NCBI RefSeq assembly: GCF_036370855.1 | Contig: NW_026991398.1 | Span: 124,001-188,000 of the forward strand | Length of the DNA: 64,000 nt | Source: Dromaius novaehollandiae | Lineage: Eukaryota > Chordata > Aves > Casuariiformes > Dromaiidae | Reading direction: 5' to 3' | In this document: positions 21,905 through 34,639 of the stretch, piece after piece | Layout of the letters: each line of letters begins with the position of its first letter | Position numbering within the stretch: the first letter of the stretch is position 1 | Position numbers and translations under genes: made by a program | Notes under the pieces: model-generated | Told to the model about the DNA's origin: nothing | Seen by the model: only the letters and a program-made list of their open reading frames with translations | Databases searched by the model: none

Positions 21905-23420
21905 GCTCCCTCTCTAAGCACTGAAGGCAGACTGATTGCAGCATTGCACTTTGTCTCATCAGAGGATGGCTATCTGCAAGAGGTGGAAATGTCCCACTCT
22001 GGAAGCCCCTATTCCTATCCCTTCACTAGGCAGGAACCGAAGCTGAGACAAGAAGGGAGTTCATTTACCCATGGTTGGGGTGTTAATTCAGATGAGTCAG
22101 TCTGGGCTTCTCAGGGTGGTTTAGAAGGCCCTGGACGGGAGTGGGATTTAGAACCCTCCTGTCAGCTCTACAAAAAACACACAGGAGGTGGGATTCCCTT
22201 TGCCAAAACTGAAGTGAGCACCACAGAGGTGTCTGCATGGGAGCTCCTTGTCTAAGCTCACACTGTAATCACTGGAGATGGAGGGTGGGAGTCAGCTGGA
22301 CACACACAAACACCTGGTGACAGCTGAAGAGACAGAGGTGGTCCAAAGCATGTGCCAGTGTCTGTTTGTTCTGACGGTGCAACTATGACACCCGCATCCT
22401 TCTAGAGCATCAGGTGGCGGTCAGGTGGGGAATTGCCTTGGCCATCTGAAATGACCCTAGATGCCTACTGCAACTAGAGCTCCACTCACTAGGAAGCTGA
22501 GGCACAAGCAGATCTGTACAAGGCAAACAGCTAATGCAATTCAGTGCAGACAGTAGATTCAGTGACATAAAGATAGGCCATAGGCCATAGGCAGGGCCAT
22601 GTCCCATGCCTGGGGTGTCCAGCACAACCACGTCTCTAGCAAATTCAGCATGGGACCTACAGGAAAGCCATGTCCTTCTGGAGTGGTTGCTGGGAAAGCA
22701 CCCCAGAGCCTCCCAGGTTTCCTACCAGTGCCCAAACAACTGAATCCTTTGCCTTTACGCAAAGTCCATCCCATCTACATCCAACAGTATTGCATAGACG
22801 GAAGGCACATCACACCAAGGTCCCCACTGTAGTCCCTGCACTCTCAAACCCTTCTAGTTTTTCTCCATGAACAACTTCTCACACCCTCAGTTGATATGAA
22901 CAGGGACTGGGCTAGTGATATCCACAGGTTGGCTGGATCACAGGACATCCAGGCCCAGGGAATGTTTCAGTGGCACTTGTCCTTCCTGGAGATTGGTTCA
23001 TCTCTGTCACAGGCCCAATGGTGCTGCAGAGTCAGCTCAGGCAGCAATCCCCTCTCCTGCCATTTCAGCACAGCCCAGCTCTGTTTCTCCCTGGCCTTGG
23101 GCACTGCAGGGTTTGCTTTCTTAGCAACCTCCTTTCACTACTACATGGACGCCTGCTATCTATGCAAGCATGTCTCTGCTCCGAAGTGGGGCTATAGCAC
23201 ACGTGGTGTCCTTGGCCCTTGGCAACATGTTTCATCATGACCAGTCTGCACTCAGTGCCACAGCTGAGGCTCTGCAACCCAAATATACACAAATGCATGC
23301 AACCTGGGGCACAGGCGCAGGCAGATGGAGATGAACGAGCCAGAAAAGGATGATGTTTTCCTGGATATGGAAACTGCAAATAAGGAGGAACTGATCAGGG
23401 ATGGGATAGTGTCAGGTTTT
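21905..23420 (-). repeat. Module U, unit 3 copy (inverted)
   Basis: Inverted counterpart of the U modules of units 1, 2 and 5. Between 22970 and 23200 the plus strand (opposite to OR3) reads LFLPGLGHCRVCFLS, also readable in the other units. No intact gene. Confidence 0.65.
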
Positions 23421-23424
23421 GCTA

Positions 23425-25420
23425 TGGTGACCATGAAAATGTGGAGTCCCAAATCCTGGAGGGAGTGAGGAAGGACAGTAGCAGAGTACAGACCCTGGAC
23501 TTCAGAGGAGCAGACTTCCTGGCCTCTTCAGGGGATTTCTGGGGGATGCCATGGGAGGCAGCTCTGAAGGGCCCAGGAGCTCCAGAGAGTCAACAGGTCT
23601 TTAAGGACAGACCTGCCAAGCACAAGGATGGGCCATCCTGGTAATCACTAAAGCTAGCCAACACCTTGGGGACCAACTTGACTAAACAGGGACCTCACAC
23701 CTTAACTCCAGGGTACTAGGGCAGCATACAGCAGGGGGAAGAAGGGAGAGGCCAAGGAGGAATTTAGAAATATTGTCCAGCATCATAGGCATGGTGTTAG
23801 AGAAGAAAAAGCTCCTCTACCATTGACACTTGCAGGGGGACGTCAAGGGCATGAAGATGAGCTGCTACTGCTCCAGTAAGAATCAAAGAATAAAAAGGAA
23901 AATGTGGCCTCACTGCTAGATGGGACAGGGATTCTTGTAGCAGCAGATGCAGATAGGTCTGAGGAACTCAAGCCCTTGTTAGCTTCTGTTTCCACCAGCA
24001 AAGTCTCCCGGGATGTTGTGCCTTGAGTCAGGACTCCAGAGGAGAAAAACAGCCAGTGGTGGGTGAGGTTAGTGAGGCATTCCTCGTGAGAACTCAAACT
24101 ACACAGGTCAGTGGGGTTGGATGGGCTGCATGTGAGGATGCTGTGAGAGCTGGCTGCTGTCACTGCAAGGCCACTCGCTACCATCTTTGCAAGGTTGTGG
24201 AGATGGGGCAAAGTCCTAATGACTGCAGAAAGGCAAATGCAGCATCCATCTTCAAAAAAGGCCCCAAGGGCAACCTGGGGAGCTGCAGGCAATTCAGCCT
24301 CACTTTGGTGAGGAGTGAGCCATGGAATGAATCCTCCTAGGTCACATTTCTGGGCACATGAGGGAGACTCTGCTTGGATGGTCAGAGGGCAGTGATGAAT
24401 GGGTAGCACTCTTCTTGGAGGACAGAGAGAACTGCAGCACCATTGATGTCTCCAGGAACTTGTCTCATTTAGCATCTGCACTAGTTACATGCAGGAGGTA
24501 ACACTCATCATACTTGTGGATGACCCCAAACTGGAGGTGGGGGGAGGGGGGGGGCAGCCATATGCTTGAGAGCTGCCATTCAGAGGGACCTGGACAGGCA
24601 GGAGGAATGGGCTGTCAGGAAGCTCAGGAAATTCAACAAGGACAAATGCTAGGTCTTGCACCTGGGATTAACCAACACCCCACAGTGTTACAGGCTGGAG
24701 CCTGAGTGCCTGGGGAGCAGCTCTGTGGAAAAGGACCTGAGGGTCCTGGGCGACAGAGGCAAAACATGAGCCAGCAGCTTTCCCTGGCAGCAAAGAAGGC
24801 CAGAAGCATCGCGGTCTGTCTGAGCAGGAGCACAGCCAGGAGGTCAAGAGAAATGATGATCGCCTTCCAGTCAGTATTCATTAGACCACCTAGAGAATAT
24901 TGCATCCAGTTTCGGGTTCCCAGAACAAGAGAGAGGCTGATAATTGGGAGCAAATTCGGCTGAGGGTCCTCGCAGTAGTTGGGGAGCTGGAGCACCTGCT
25001 CTGTGAGGAAATGGGGCTTGTTCAATTGCAGAAGAGATGGCTTTGCAGGGATCTCATAGCAGCCTTCCAATGGCTACGAGGAGGTCACCTAGAAGATGGA
25101 GCCAGGCTCTTCACCAGAGTGCAGTGGGAGGACAAGAAACAATGGGCATAAGTTGAAAGAAGAGACGTTCATGCAGGACATAAGGAAAAGCTTTTCCACT
25201 ATGAGGATGGTCAAGATTTGGAAGTGGTTGCCCAGAGAGGCTGTGCAGTCTCCTGCCTTGGAGGTTTCCAAGACCAGACTGGCTGAAGGCCAGAGCCACC
25301 TGGTCTGACCCCAGAGCTGACCCTGCTGTGAGCAAGGAGATTGGGCTAGAGACCTCCTGAGGTCCTCTCCACCTCAATCCCCAAGACAGCCCTGATCAAT
25401 CCTTTACCTCACTTTGAGTT
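23425..25420 (+). mobile_element. CR1 LINE, long fragment (unit 3)
   Basis: Plus-strand CR1. 23441-23610 corresponds to the end of the endonuclease domain (GTGAGGAAGGACAGTAGCAG). 24023-24340 is in the early RT part (FKKGPKGNLGSCRQFSLT). 24514-25308 is the C-terminal part (EMGLVQLQKRWLCRDLIAAF, DIRKSFSTMRMVKIW). The 3' end near 25400 lacks a clear short-repeat tail. The reading frame is broken many times. A G-rich tract lies at 24540-24556. It is antisense to OR3, as are the matching fragments in units 1, 4 and 5. Confidence 0.85.
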
Positions 25421-25559
25421 TCCTGGAGTTTTTTTCTTCCCCCCCTTCTCAGTTTGTCTCCTTTACCATCCTGATCCCTTCCCCTACAATCAGCCCACTC
25501 CTGCTTACTCCTAACTCATTGGTGCTGTATTGGTTTCTTTTTTGTTTGTTTCTTGGTCG

Positions 25560-27975
25560 TTTATTTTTGTTTTGACACAGGAGGAGCTAAAGTTCAGAAG
25601 GATCTTGAGGAACTCGGGTGATTTGGACAACAGGTACCTCATGAAGATTTACAAGAGAAGTGTCAAGTCCTGTGCATAGGCAGGAATAAACCTGTCCATG
25701 AGGAGAGGTTGAGGGACCTGGACTTCTTTAGCCCGCTGAAGTGCAGGCAAAGGGCAGTAGAATAGGAGCCTGTGACTGCTTGAAGGGTGGTTTCAGAAAT
25801 GATGGAGCTTTTCTTGGTAGTGGGAAACAGCATGAGAAGGGGAAAGAGCCACAAACAGTAGCTTGAGAGATTCTGACTGGACTTCAGGTAAAAAGAATGT
25901 GACTCCTAGGGTAGTGCTGTGGTGCAACAGGTCACCCAGAGGGAGTCTGTGATCAGCCCTTGGCTTTGTGTTTCAAGGGAAAGCAAGTGAGGACAGGGAG
26001 ACATCAGGAGAGGTCAGGAGATCCCGGGGTGAGAGCAAGGTGGGGAAGCAGGCCGGGTATCTACAGTCTGCAAGGAAACAGGCACAGGCGTGGGAAAGCA
26101 TAGGATGGCCCGAGGTGGAGATGGCTGAGTGCCAGCAGAGCTAGGTCTTTGTCCTCTTGGCTATGGCTGGTGTCTCTGCCACCGAGGCCCATGAGAAGGC
26201 ACCATGCCTTAAAGCACTGTGGCCTTGCTGCCTCCTTGTCCCTTGGGAGCCCAGGAGGTGCCGTATCATGGTCCTGCACTCGGCATTGCACACCCCCACC
26301 TGCACACTGCCCCCAGGAAGAGCCCTGAGCAATGCGTGATGGAAAGGATCACCCTGCCCAGGGGCTGGCTGTCAGTGCCTGGCTGCTCTGCCTGATAACA
26401 CACATCCAGGTTGACTTGGCATCACAGCCACCTGCACATTGCCTTTGCCTACCTGCAATCAGGGCCTCCAGCCTTCTGCTCTAATCAGTCCCTGGGAGAC
26501 TTTGTTGGTAATTGCCCTCAGTGGGACCTGTTATCACTCCAAGAAACTTGGGATTTCCTTCTGACTGTAACTTCTTGAGAGGTTTGTTCAGTCTCTTCTC
26601 AGCATCTGAGGTTCAGGGGCTCAGCACCAAATACACCTCAGGGGTCATTAAAATGCCAAAAACCCTAAGGAGCCATGACTCTCTGCATAATTTGCTTCAG
26701 TTCTTCAAGTCTTGTGTGGCTAATTGGGAAGCTTTCAGGAGAGTATTGAAATTAGGCAGATTTCAATGAGCACCTGAAATGAAAGATGTCTGCTTCTTAA
26801 GCTTTCTTTATTCTTCAGTTTTCAGAATAAGCCATACCCACATTCTCCAATTCACACTGACCCACTAGGTCTCCTAATCAATTCTGGGCAGGTAGGACAA
26901 GCAGGATTTTTGATAGGAGACATGTATGGACAGCCTTCCTCCCCAGCTCCCCAGCCCTGCCAGTTCCCTCATCAGCCACTGGGGACTTAGAGCACTCTGG
27001 TTAAAATCTAAGCTTTTTCCTCTCAGGTCTGTAGCTCAAGGTTACAGCTCATGTGCACCAATTCCCACCTGCCTTCCTTAGCGTATTAGCTGCAAAGAGA
27101 CACAGAAGGATTTGTCTTAATTGCAAACAAACAAAATAAAATTTGAAAGTGTCATAAGAAGTAAAAGACACTCCTCAACTGTATGTCAAGTCCAAGCTGC
27201 CTCCAGTGAGTTCCACTTCCCACAAGACATAACCTTCCTTGAAATGTTTTCGACAGATAGATAGGAAAGGACAGACAAGAAGCAGAACAAAGGAGCTGGC
27301 TAAAGAGACACCGAGACTGCTGAAAGACGAGGCAAGCTTCAGGCTCCCAGAAGCTCAGAGCAGCAACTGGAGAGTTGAGAGGTATCTGAATGAGTAAAGA
27401 GCAAGGGGAGAAGGGAGGAAAATTGGATAACTATGGAAAGTGCATATGTCCAGAGAGTCTGATGCAAAGATGACTTTAGAAATGACCAGTTTAATCAGAT
27501 CATGTGGAAATATGTGAGAGATCACTGAGATTACATCCACAGCCTAATAGACAGAGCAGTGGAAACACAAGGTCAAGGGCTGATCAATATTTCTTCTCCC
27601 AAGTTCATCACCTTTCCTGAAGATTTCCACTCTTTCATCAAAGCAAAACATTGACATTAAAATTGGTCAATCATTTGAGCTGATGAAAATGGGCTCATAT
27701 TTTTGAAATGTTGAAAACAATTCTTCACCTTTCCAGGCAGAGCTCAGGTGTCCAACCACAAGCAGCCAGTGGCACTTGGAGTGGCCCTGGTGTCTGTGAG
27801 GGACCTGTCTGGGCCTGGCAGCTCTCGCAGGGGACCTGCGGGAGACTGGAGCCCCTCAGAGCTGCAGATGGAGGCTGGGCAGAGAGGGCCAGGGCACCTG
27901 CAACGGCACCAGCTGTCCATGACCCTGTGACTGCATCCCACCCCAGCTCTAAAAATCACTTTCCCAGTTCAATAA
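25560..27975 (+). repeat. Module T, unit 3 copy
   Basis: Duplicated segment with an inverted copy at 52740-54800, a direct copy at 42280-43620, and an inverted partial copy at 32798-33560. The first 400 bases (CTCATGAAGATTTACAAGAG; GAGGTTGAGGGACCTGGACT) look like an old CR1 3' part. The rest, including 26157-26339 and 27401-27600, is of unknown origin. No conserved protein. Confidence 0.7.
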
Positions 27976-28129
27976 GAACACAAAGATGTTTCAAAAGCTG
28001 AAAGATGTAACAAAACTTTTTTTTTGCTTTAGATAATTTATTTAATTTCTTTCTTCTTTCATTTCTATTGACAGTTCCTGAAGACATCTTTTATAATAAC
28101 GCCTACACTATTAAAAATACTATTTTTGT

Positions 28130-30060
28130 GTCTTGCACAAGTCCAGCGCCCCTCAAACCACTCCCTGCCCAGAATCTTCCTTGCCATATCTCACTCTTTG
28201 CACACAGTGAGTTGTAGCGTGAGGTGTCACCTGCTCACAGCTGATAGAGGAAAACAGGCTGACCAGCTTCAATAAAATGCTCTTGTTATCGATGGCCTAA
28301 TTTGCACAAATCTCAATGTACCTGTGTTACAGTAACATCTTAAAGGAGTCCCTACACATCTAGCCACTCTCCCTTCTCATTCCCTGCATGGTCATGAAGT
28401 GTGACTCCATTTCAGGTGACAACAGGGATGGGAATTATCTGATCTGATGTTGGACGCCTGCAGTGCAGATGTCTCTGGCTAATCCAGTTGTCTGGACTGC
28501 CCTTTCTAGTCAGTGGAAAGAAAAAAGTTGTCCCACTGAGAGGTCTGGAGATGCTTCTCCTGGTGACCAGCTAATGCTCCAGAAAGGTTCTCATGGTTCC
28601 TGGGTCACATTTCCTAGCACCACATGGGAACACAGCTACACAGGGCATCTCAGGCAGCAGTGGCCTCTGTATGTATCTCTAAGGGCCTGAATGTAAAGTT
28701 CCCGTCATTGGGTGAAATCTGTGTCATGAATAGCTCTGTGCAAGAACTGAAACAAATCTTTGTCTTCAGAACTTCAGACATATCAATTCTAATGCATAAT
28801 TTCTTTCCTTCTGATTGGCAGCACCATATGTATACACTACAGTAATTACACTGCATGAATGTATATATTTATATAAATGTACAGTTATTCAATGTGATCA
28901 ATTTCCTACCAACACTCTGAATGGAAAAACCTTGTTCTGAGAAACTACTGTATTCAAATTGACATGTCTCCTCTCTCTTTCTCTGCCTCTCTGTCCTCTC
29001 TTCCTCTGCCTAGTCTCTCTTTACAGAGGCCTTATGGCCCCTCTGTCCTCCAGGGAAGTCTCCTGGGGGATCCTGCCAAGCAGATCCTGAATGAACTGAA
29101 TCACTCCCAGAATGTCACCCAGACTGCTGTGTGCTCTTCTTCTTTCTACAAGGTCTCCACTGGCTCATCACCTGCTCCAAGGCAAAGCCCTGTGCGCTCC
29201 AGCCACCCCTTTGCACAGAGCACACCTGCACCTCCTCGCCATCCCAGCCTGCCTTCCCCAGGAGCCCAGTTTCATGAGGACAAGAAGAGAATCACACCAC
29301 CTCTCATCCCATCAGAGATGATATACGAGCAGGAGGATGGGGAGAGGCAGGCAAAGGGGACATGGCTGCAGTGTTGGTTGTGAGGTCACTTCCACTGCAG
29401 CTGCCTGATTGGCCCTCAGCAGATGTGCTGGCCAGCAGGCATTGTGATGTCACCCAGTGCCTCAGAGAGCCCACCCAGCAGAAACGACTGCCCTGGGGAG
29501 GGGAGGGGGTGATGCAGGTGACAGGGACCCATCTGGGTGCTGATTGTGAGGGCACCTCTGCTGCAGCCACCCCACCAGCCCGCGGCCGGCAGGCAGGCAG
29601 GCACGGCTCACGGCCACCCTGCTCAGGACTAGCCCTGTGGAGCAGACCTGCCACCGAGCAGCGTACTGCTCCTTATGTAGGTCTCCTCCAAGTCCAGTGT
29701 GCTGCCCTGTGGACCAGAGACACCATGGACATTATCTGGAGGCTTCCTTTGGCAGCTCAGCCTTCCCAAAGTAGCACATGATGTATTATTACCATCCAGA
29801 GGGTTTTTTTTATAGTGTGCAAGGCCTGCTGGGACAGCCCTGCACCACTCCAGAAGGAACTGACTGTCACTTGCTTTTATCCACACCTCATTGCCAAGAG
29901 GGCACCTTTGTCCAGATTAGCCTCAGATCCACACTTGGGATCTCCTCTCACAGGGGATTCACTTGCAAAGAACAGTCCACAAGTGAGCTACTACCCAGGC
30001 TGTGCCCGAAGTGATCGGGCAGGAGCTTCAGAACCTGCAGGCCTCAACCAGCTCAGTGAC
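28130..30060 (-). repeat. Module S, unit 3 copy (inverted)
   Basis: Inverted copy of 1-1621. Two monomers of the 64-bp repeat are at 29381 (TGAGGTCA) and 29445 (TGATGTCA), exactly 64 bases apart. About 320 bases at 29017-29337 are absent from the other two copies. The TATA-like element is decayed here. Confidence 0.75.
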
Positions 30061-32164
30061 ACATTGCAAAGAGTGCTCAGCTGAGTTGGACACCTGAACT
30101 GTCAGGTCAGAAATGACTCCCTTAGAGCAGAGAGGAGCATGTGGAAAGGTGAGGAACATAATTCTGAGGGGGCTTGCAAGTCATCTGCACAAAACAGCTT
30201 CAGCTTTGCAAGCTGATTCTCACCTATGACCCCTGAAGTATTTCCTGCTGACTTGCAGGCAAGTGCTTGAGCATCACAACTAACTGCAGTCACTGCACAT
30301 CTGGAAGAAGTGGTTTTAAAGGCCAATTATCTGCTGAAGAAATACTTTGTCTTTGGAAGTTTCCCTTGTTTTTCCCATTTTAAAAGCTAATGACTGTGGC
30401 ACTAATGACTGACCGCTTGAAAGGGCACCTCCGAGTGCTCCACTGTGGCAAGACCATTTCCTTGTGAACTGTGTGGGTGAAAAAAGTCCCACATGATCTA
30501 ACCTGCTCTCTGCGTCCTCCCACTGGATGTCAGCCCCTGGATGTCTGGTGTCAGAGCCCAGAGCAGTGCGCAGGGTGCAGGGAGCAGCACAGAGCCCCGA
30601 AGCAGCGAGGCCTTCAGCAAGAAGAGCTCAAGATCCTCTCTACAGTTCAGTGGATTGGAGGGGAGTTACTCAAATGGTTAAGTAAGGGCTAATTGGGAGA
30701 TAATACTGCATTGTTAGCAAAGAGTTTCTAGGGTCCTGCCACATGAGAAGAAAAGAGTGTCTGCACCAATTAGCTATATGGGCAGTATCTCCCCATAGCC
30801 TTTGCTAATAGGAGGGAGAGGCAACTGCTATGCCTCTAGCCTAAAAAACCTTGTGGTTGGACAGATCCCAGAAATGATAACTTCAAGAATCTCCAACAAA
30901 GAAACTTTTCTGAAAGATGACCTCTTGTACTCCAAATACTCTAAGCTCCATATTTCTAGGTATTTCACAGTCTCTGTGGCATATCTGGCTGCAGATCCTG
31001 GCAAGAGCTTTGGAAACTCAAGGCCTGAACCTCAGTGCACAGAAGGCAGCAGGCTGCCAGCATCCCTGGCTCTCGCCACCAGGGCAGCCTGGGCCCTGCG
31101 AGCCAAGTCACCTCCTCACCTCCAAGGGCTCCCCAGCTCCCCAGCCTGGCAGCACTCCCCACGCACAGCACTGCTCTCTCCAGGCACCTCCTCCCATGCA
31201 GAGCAGCACCAAGACACTGGGGCCACCACTTGTTCCCACCACAGGGCAGCCCACCACTGTGACACACCGCATGACCCGCCCCTCGCCTCATAGAGGGTTG
31301 CCAGCCAACACACGCCTCTGCATCAGAGACATACAGGGGCCAGGACTAGATGTGGCAGCAGCTAGGGGACCCACAAGGGCCCCAAAACACACAAAGGCCA
31401 AGTCTATATCCCTTCACTTCCATTCCTCCAAGGCCTTGGGACAGGGAATTCCTCTGGACATTCATCTCCTGCTAGAACCTTTGCAGCCATTTGATAAGCG
31501 TCACACAGGCAAGCGTGGGACTCAGGATGGGACAGCCCACAGAAGAGGGGTTTGCTCTGGGGGGCTCCCCAAGAGTTAAGGAACCCGGGGGGTACCACGG
31601 CCAGAGTCACCACACTGTGCGGTTGCTGTAGCCTAGTGGCACACCCTCCAACGACCCCATGGTCGCTGAACAAACCTAGTCAGCAGAGGGGAAGTGACAC
31701 CACAGACTCACACCGAAGACGTCTAGGTACTGTGGAATTCTCCACTGAAGGACCTGTTGATGTGCGTACTGCTATTGACTGAGTACGGCTGTCTGTTGAA
31801 TAAGCGTACTGTTGTCGACTGAGCACTGGGTTGTCTCTTGGTATGCCTCTTGGTATTGACTGGGGCCGTACAGCTGTTGTGTAACTGTGGTCTGGCATCG
31901 TTTGACTGGATAATGAACCAAGCCCAGGAAGGACAAGAGAGTAAGCCACATACCTCTGTGGGGACTCGCACTCACCATCAGCTGGCCTGCGGACCCGACC
32001 ACCCACCCATCAGTGGGGACGACCCTGAGGCCAACTGCCAGGGAGGACATGAATCATCCTGGCACAATTGGAGTGTGGTGAGAACAATATGGGGAAAACT
32101 GTTACCGGAGAGGTGGCCGCATAAGGACAAGGAAAAAGTGAGAATGGTCATTATACCATGCATC
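30061..32164. other. Unassigned sequence between units 3 and 4
   Basis: Not matched by eye to any other part of the window. 30685-30830 contains scattered short inverted matches (GGGAGATAATACTGC and GCAGTATCTCCC). 31735-31860 holds an imperfect repeat with GCGTACTG and TATTGACTG words. The last 500 bases abut the LTR at 32165 and may be internal sequence of that element. No gene can be supported. Confidence 0.4.
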
Positions 32165-32797
32165 TGTTAAAGAACGGTGAATTGAAATTGTCTGGAGATA
32201 GCTGCTTAGCACAACTTACATAAAACTTGCTGAGCATGAGGAGCTAATTTTGCTGAAGCCTTAGGCCGCACGTGGGAAAAGTAATGAACCTTTACCTAGT
32301 TTAGTAAAAAATAGTGCCTCAGAGCTCATTCAGGCTGGGAAAATAAGGCAGCCACACGCAGTCTGCGTTCCTGTGTTACCCACTCCGAAAGGGAAGACAT
32401 CAAAACTTTGAAAAATAAGACCTTGGGAGACAACCACCAGACCCAACAAAAACAGAGGTACAACCTTCATCAGAGACCGCAAAAAACAAGAATAAGGAGA
32501 AAAACAGCTTACCTAAGAATGATGATGAGACCCAATGAGGAGCAGGAGACCCCAGACCAAAAAAATTACTACTGGTCTAACTACCGCATGAGGGGTGGGA
32601 AATGTAAGTTGAAAAAACTATAATTGCCCAGGATTTGTTTACGTCAGGGGCCCTCTTAGGAGGCACCCAGCTCGAGCTGTAATTACTGCATGCATGTGAT
32701 TAAAATGTAATTTGTTTTGATTTGCCTCTGAACTTTACTTGTGGGAACCTAGGGTCGAGCCCTGTTATGGTGGCCGATAAGCCTAATTTCCATAACA
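32165..32797. mobile_element. Retroviral LTR, second copy
   Basis: Starts TGTTAAAG and ends ATAACA. It matches the LTR at 51140-51876 over most of its length and lacks about 95 bases of that copy's middle part. No target-site duplication is visible: the flanks are GCATC and GATTA. The sequence on its left may therefore be element interior or rearranged DNA. It is an old fossil, and its orientation is unresolved. Confidence 0.65.
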
Positions 32798-33560
32798 GAT
32801 TAGAGCAGAAAGTTGGAGGCCCTGATTGCAGGCAGGCAAAGGCAATGTGCAGGTGGTTGTGATGCCAAATCAACCTTGATGTGTGTTATCAAGCAGAGCA
32901 GCCAGGCACTGACAGCCAGCCCCTGGGCAGGGTGATCCTTTCCATCACGCATTGCTCAGGGCTCTTCCTGGGGGCAGTGTGAGGGTTGGGGTGTGCAACG
33001 CCAAGTGCAGGGCAATGATAAAGCACCTCCTGGGCTCCCTGGGGACGAGGAAGCGGCAAGGCCACAGTGCTTTCAGGAAATGGTGTCTTCTCAGAGGCCT
33101 TGGTGGCAGAGACACCAGCCATCGCAAAGAGGACAAAGACCTCAGTTCTGTTGGGAGCTTTTACCCCTGGCAGTGCCCTTGGCCACCTCCACCACAGCCT
33201 GTCCTACACTGTCCCACACCTGTGCCTGTTTCCCTGCAGACTGTAGACACCCAACCTGCTTCCCCACCTTGCTTTCACCCCGGGATGTCTCCACCTCTAC
33301 TGCTGTCTTCCTGTCCTCACTTGCTTCTCCTTGAAACACAAAGCCAGCGGCTGATCACAGGCTCCCTCTGGGTGACTTCTGGCACCACAGCACTACCCTT
33401 CAAGTGACATTTCCTTTTCCTAATGTCACAGCTGAGCCCTACAAGCTGCAGCTTGTGGCTTTCCCCTTCTCTTGCTGTTTCCCACTACCAAGAAAAGCTC
33501 CATCATCTCTGAAGCCACCCTTCAAGCAGTCACAGGTTCCTACTCGACTGCCCTCAGCCT
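32798..33560 (-). repeat. Module T, partial inverted copy
   Basis: Follows the LTR with GATTAGAGCAGAAAGTTGG, which matches 54231-54249 of unit 5. It continues through the block that encodes TLTLPPGRALSNA on the minus strand. Orientation is that of the right-facing units although it lies between two left-facing units, so it is a relic of another unit. Confidence 0.65.
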
Positions 33561-34410
33561 CCCCTTCACCAGGCTAAAGCAACCCAGGTCCTTCAGCCTC
33601 TCCATAAAGGCCTTGTCCTTTAGACCTCTAACCTCACCTTTGCTGACCTCCTCTGGACCCTCTCCAGTTTCTCCCCATTCCTCCAGCACAGGGCATCCCA
33701 CACTGGGACACCCTATTCTAGATGTGGCCACACCAGTGCTGAGACGAGGGGGATAATAGTTCACCTTGTCTGGGTGGCCGCTCACTTGCCAATGCCACCC
33801 CGTATGCAACTGGCCTCGTTTATGGTGAGCATGCAGCACTGGCTCATGTGGCATCTCTTGCAACATCCAGGTCCTTCTCCTCAGGGTCACTCCTCTACCC
33901 GTCAAGTCCCAGCCTGTCCTCATGCACAGGCTGTTCTGCCCCCTCTTAAACAGCACCTGCCATTTCTCCTTGTACAACGCCATGAAGTTTCTGTCAGCCA
34001 AATCCCCAAGTCTTTCAAGGCCCCTCGGCTTTGTACCACTGTTCTCCACCCTTTGAGCCAGGTGACCTCCAGCTCATTCCCCACACCCTCCATTGCTTAC
34101 TCCTCCATCCCACCTCTCCCCAGTTTGGCTACAAAGAAGTTATGGAAGACCATGTCAAAGGCCTTCCTACGTTCAAGGAGTGCATGCACTGCACTCCCCT
34201 TGTCCACACAGCCAGTCATCCCATCACAGAAGGCAGCCAGATTGACCAGGCACAATTTGCCCTCGATGACTTCAGGCTGGCTGTTCCTGACCCCTTCATG
34301 TGGCTGGAGCCAGCTCCAGGAAGATTTGCTTCCCAGGGCCTGAGGTGATGCTGACCAGCCCATCACTCCCCAGATCCTCTTTCCTGTCCTTCTTGAAGAT
34401 GGATGTAATG
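33561..34410 (-). mobile_element. CR1 LINE fragment (RT)
   Basis: The minus strand reads LVNLAAFCDGMTGCVDKGSA and FDMVFHNFFVAKL, the CR1 RT stretch corresponding to LVNLxAF and FDxVxHN. The 3' half runs toward 33561. The 5' end is truncated near 34410 (CTTGAAGATGGATGTAATGT on the plus strand). Frames are broken. Confidence 0.75.
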
Positions 34411-34639
34411 TTTGGCAGGCAGGAGGGGAGGGCCAGGGGCCGGGCAGCGGCTGTGGGTCTGTGCCAGCTCCTGCTGCATCACTGGTGCCTGCAGTGTGGA
34501 GAAGAGGGACAGAGGACGAGGCAGCACGGGGGTGGTGGCAGGTTGGCAGGGGCAGGTCAGCAGGGGCCAGTGTTTCAGCAGCGAGGGATGGTGCCCGTGC
34601 CACCCTCCCAGCAGGACAGGGACATACAAGGAGCGTGCT

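Noticed and set aside
30685-30830. Possible hairpin or MITE from short inverted matches
   Set aside because: The matching words are in the wrong order for one hairpin, and no terminal repeats or target duplication were seen.
31735-31860. Tandem repeat with GCGTACTG words
   Set aside because: Only two or three poor copies; noted as unassigned sequence only.
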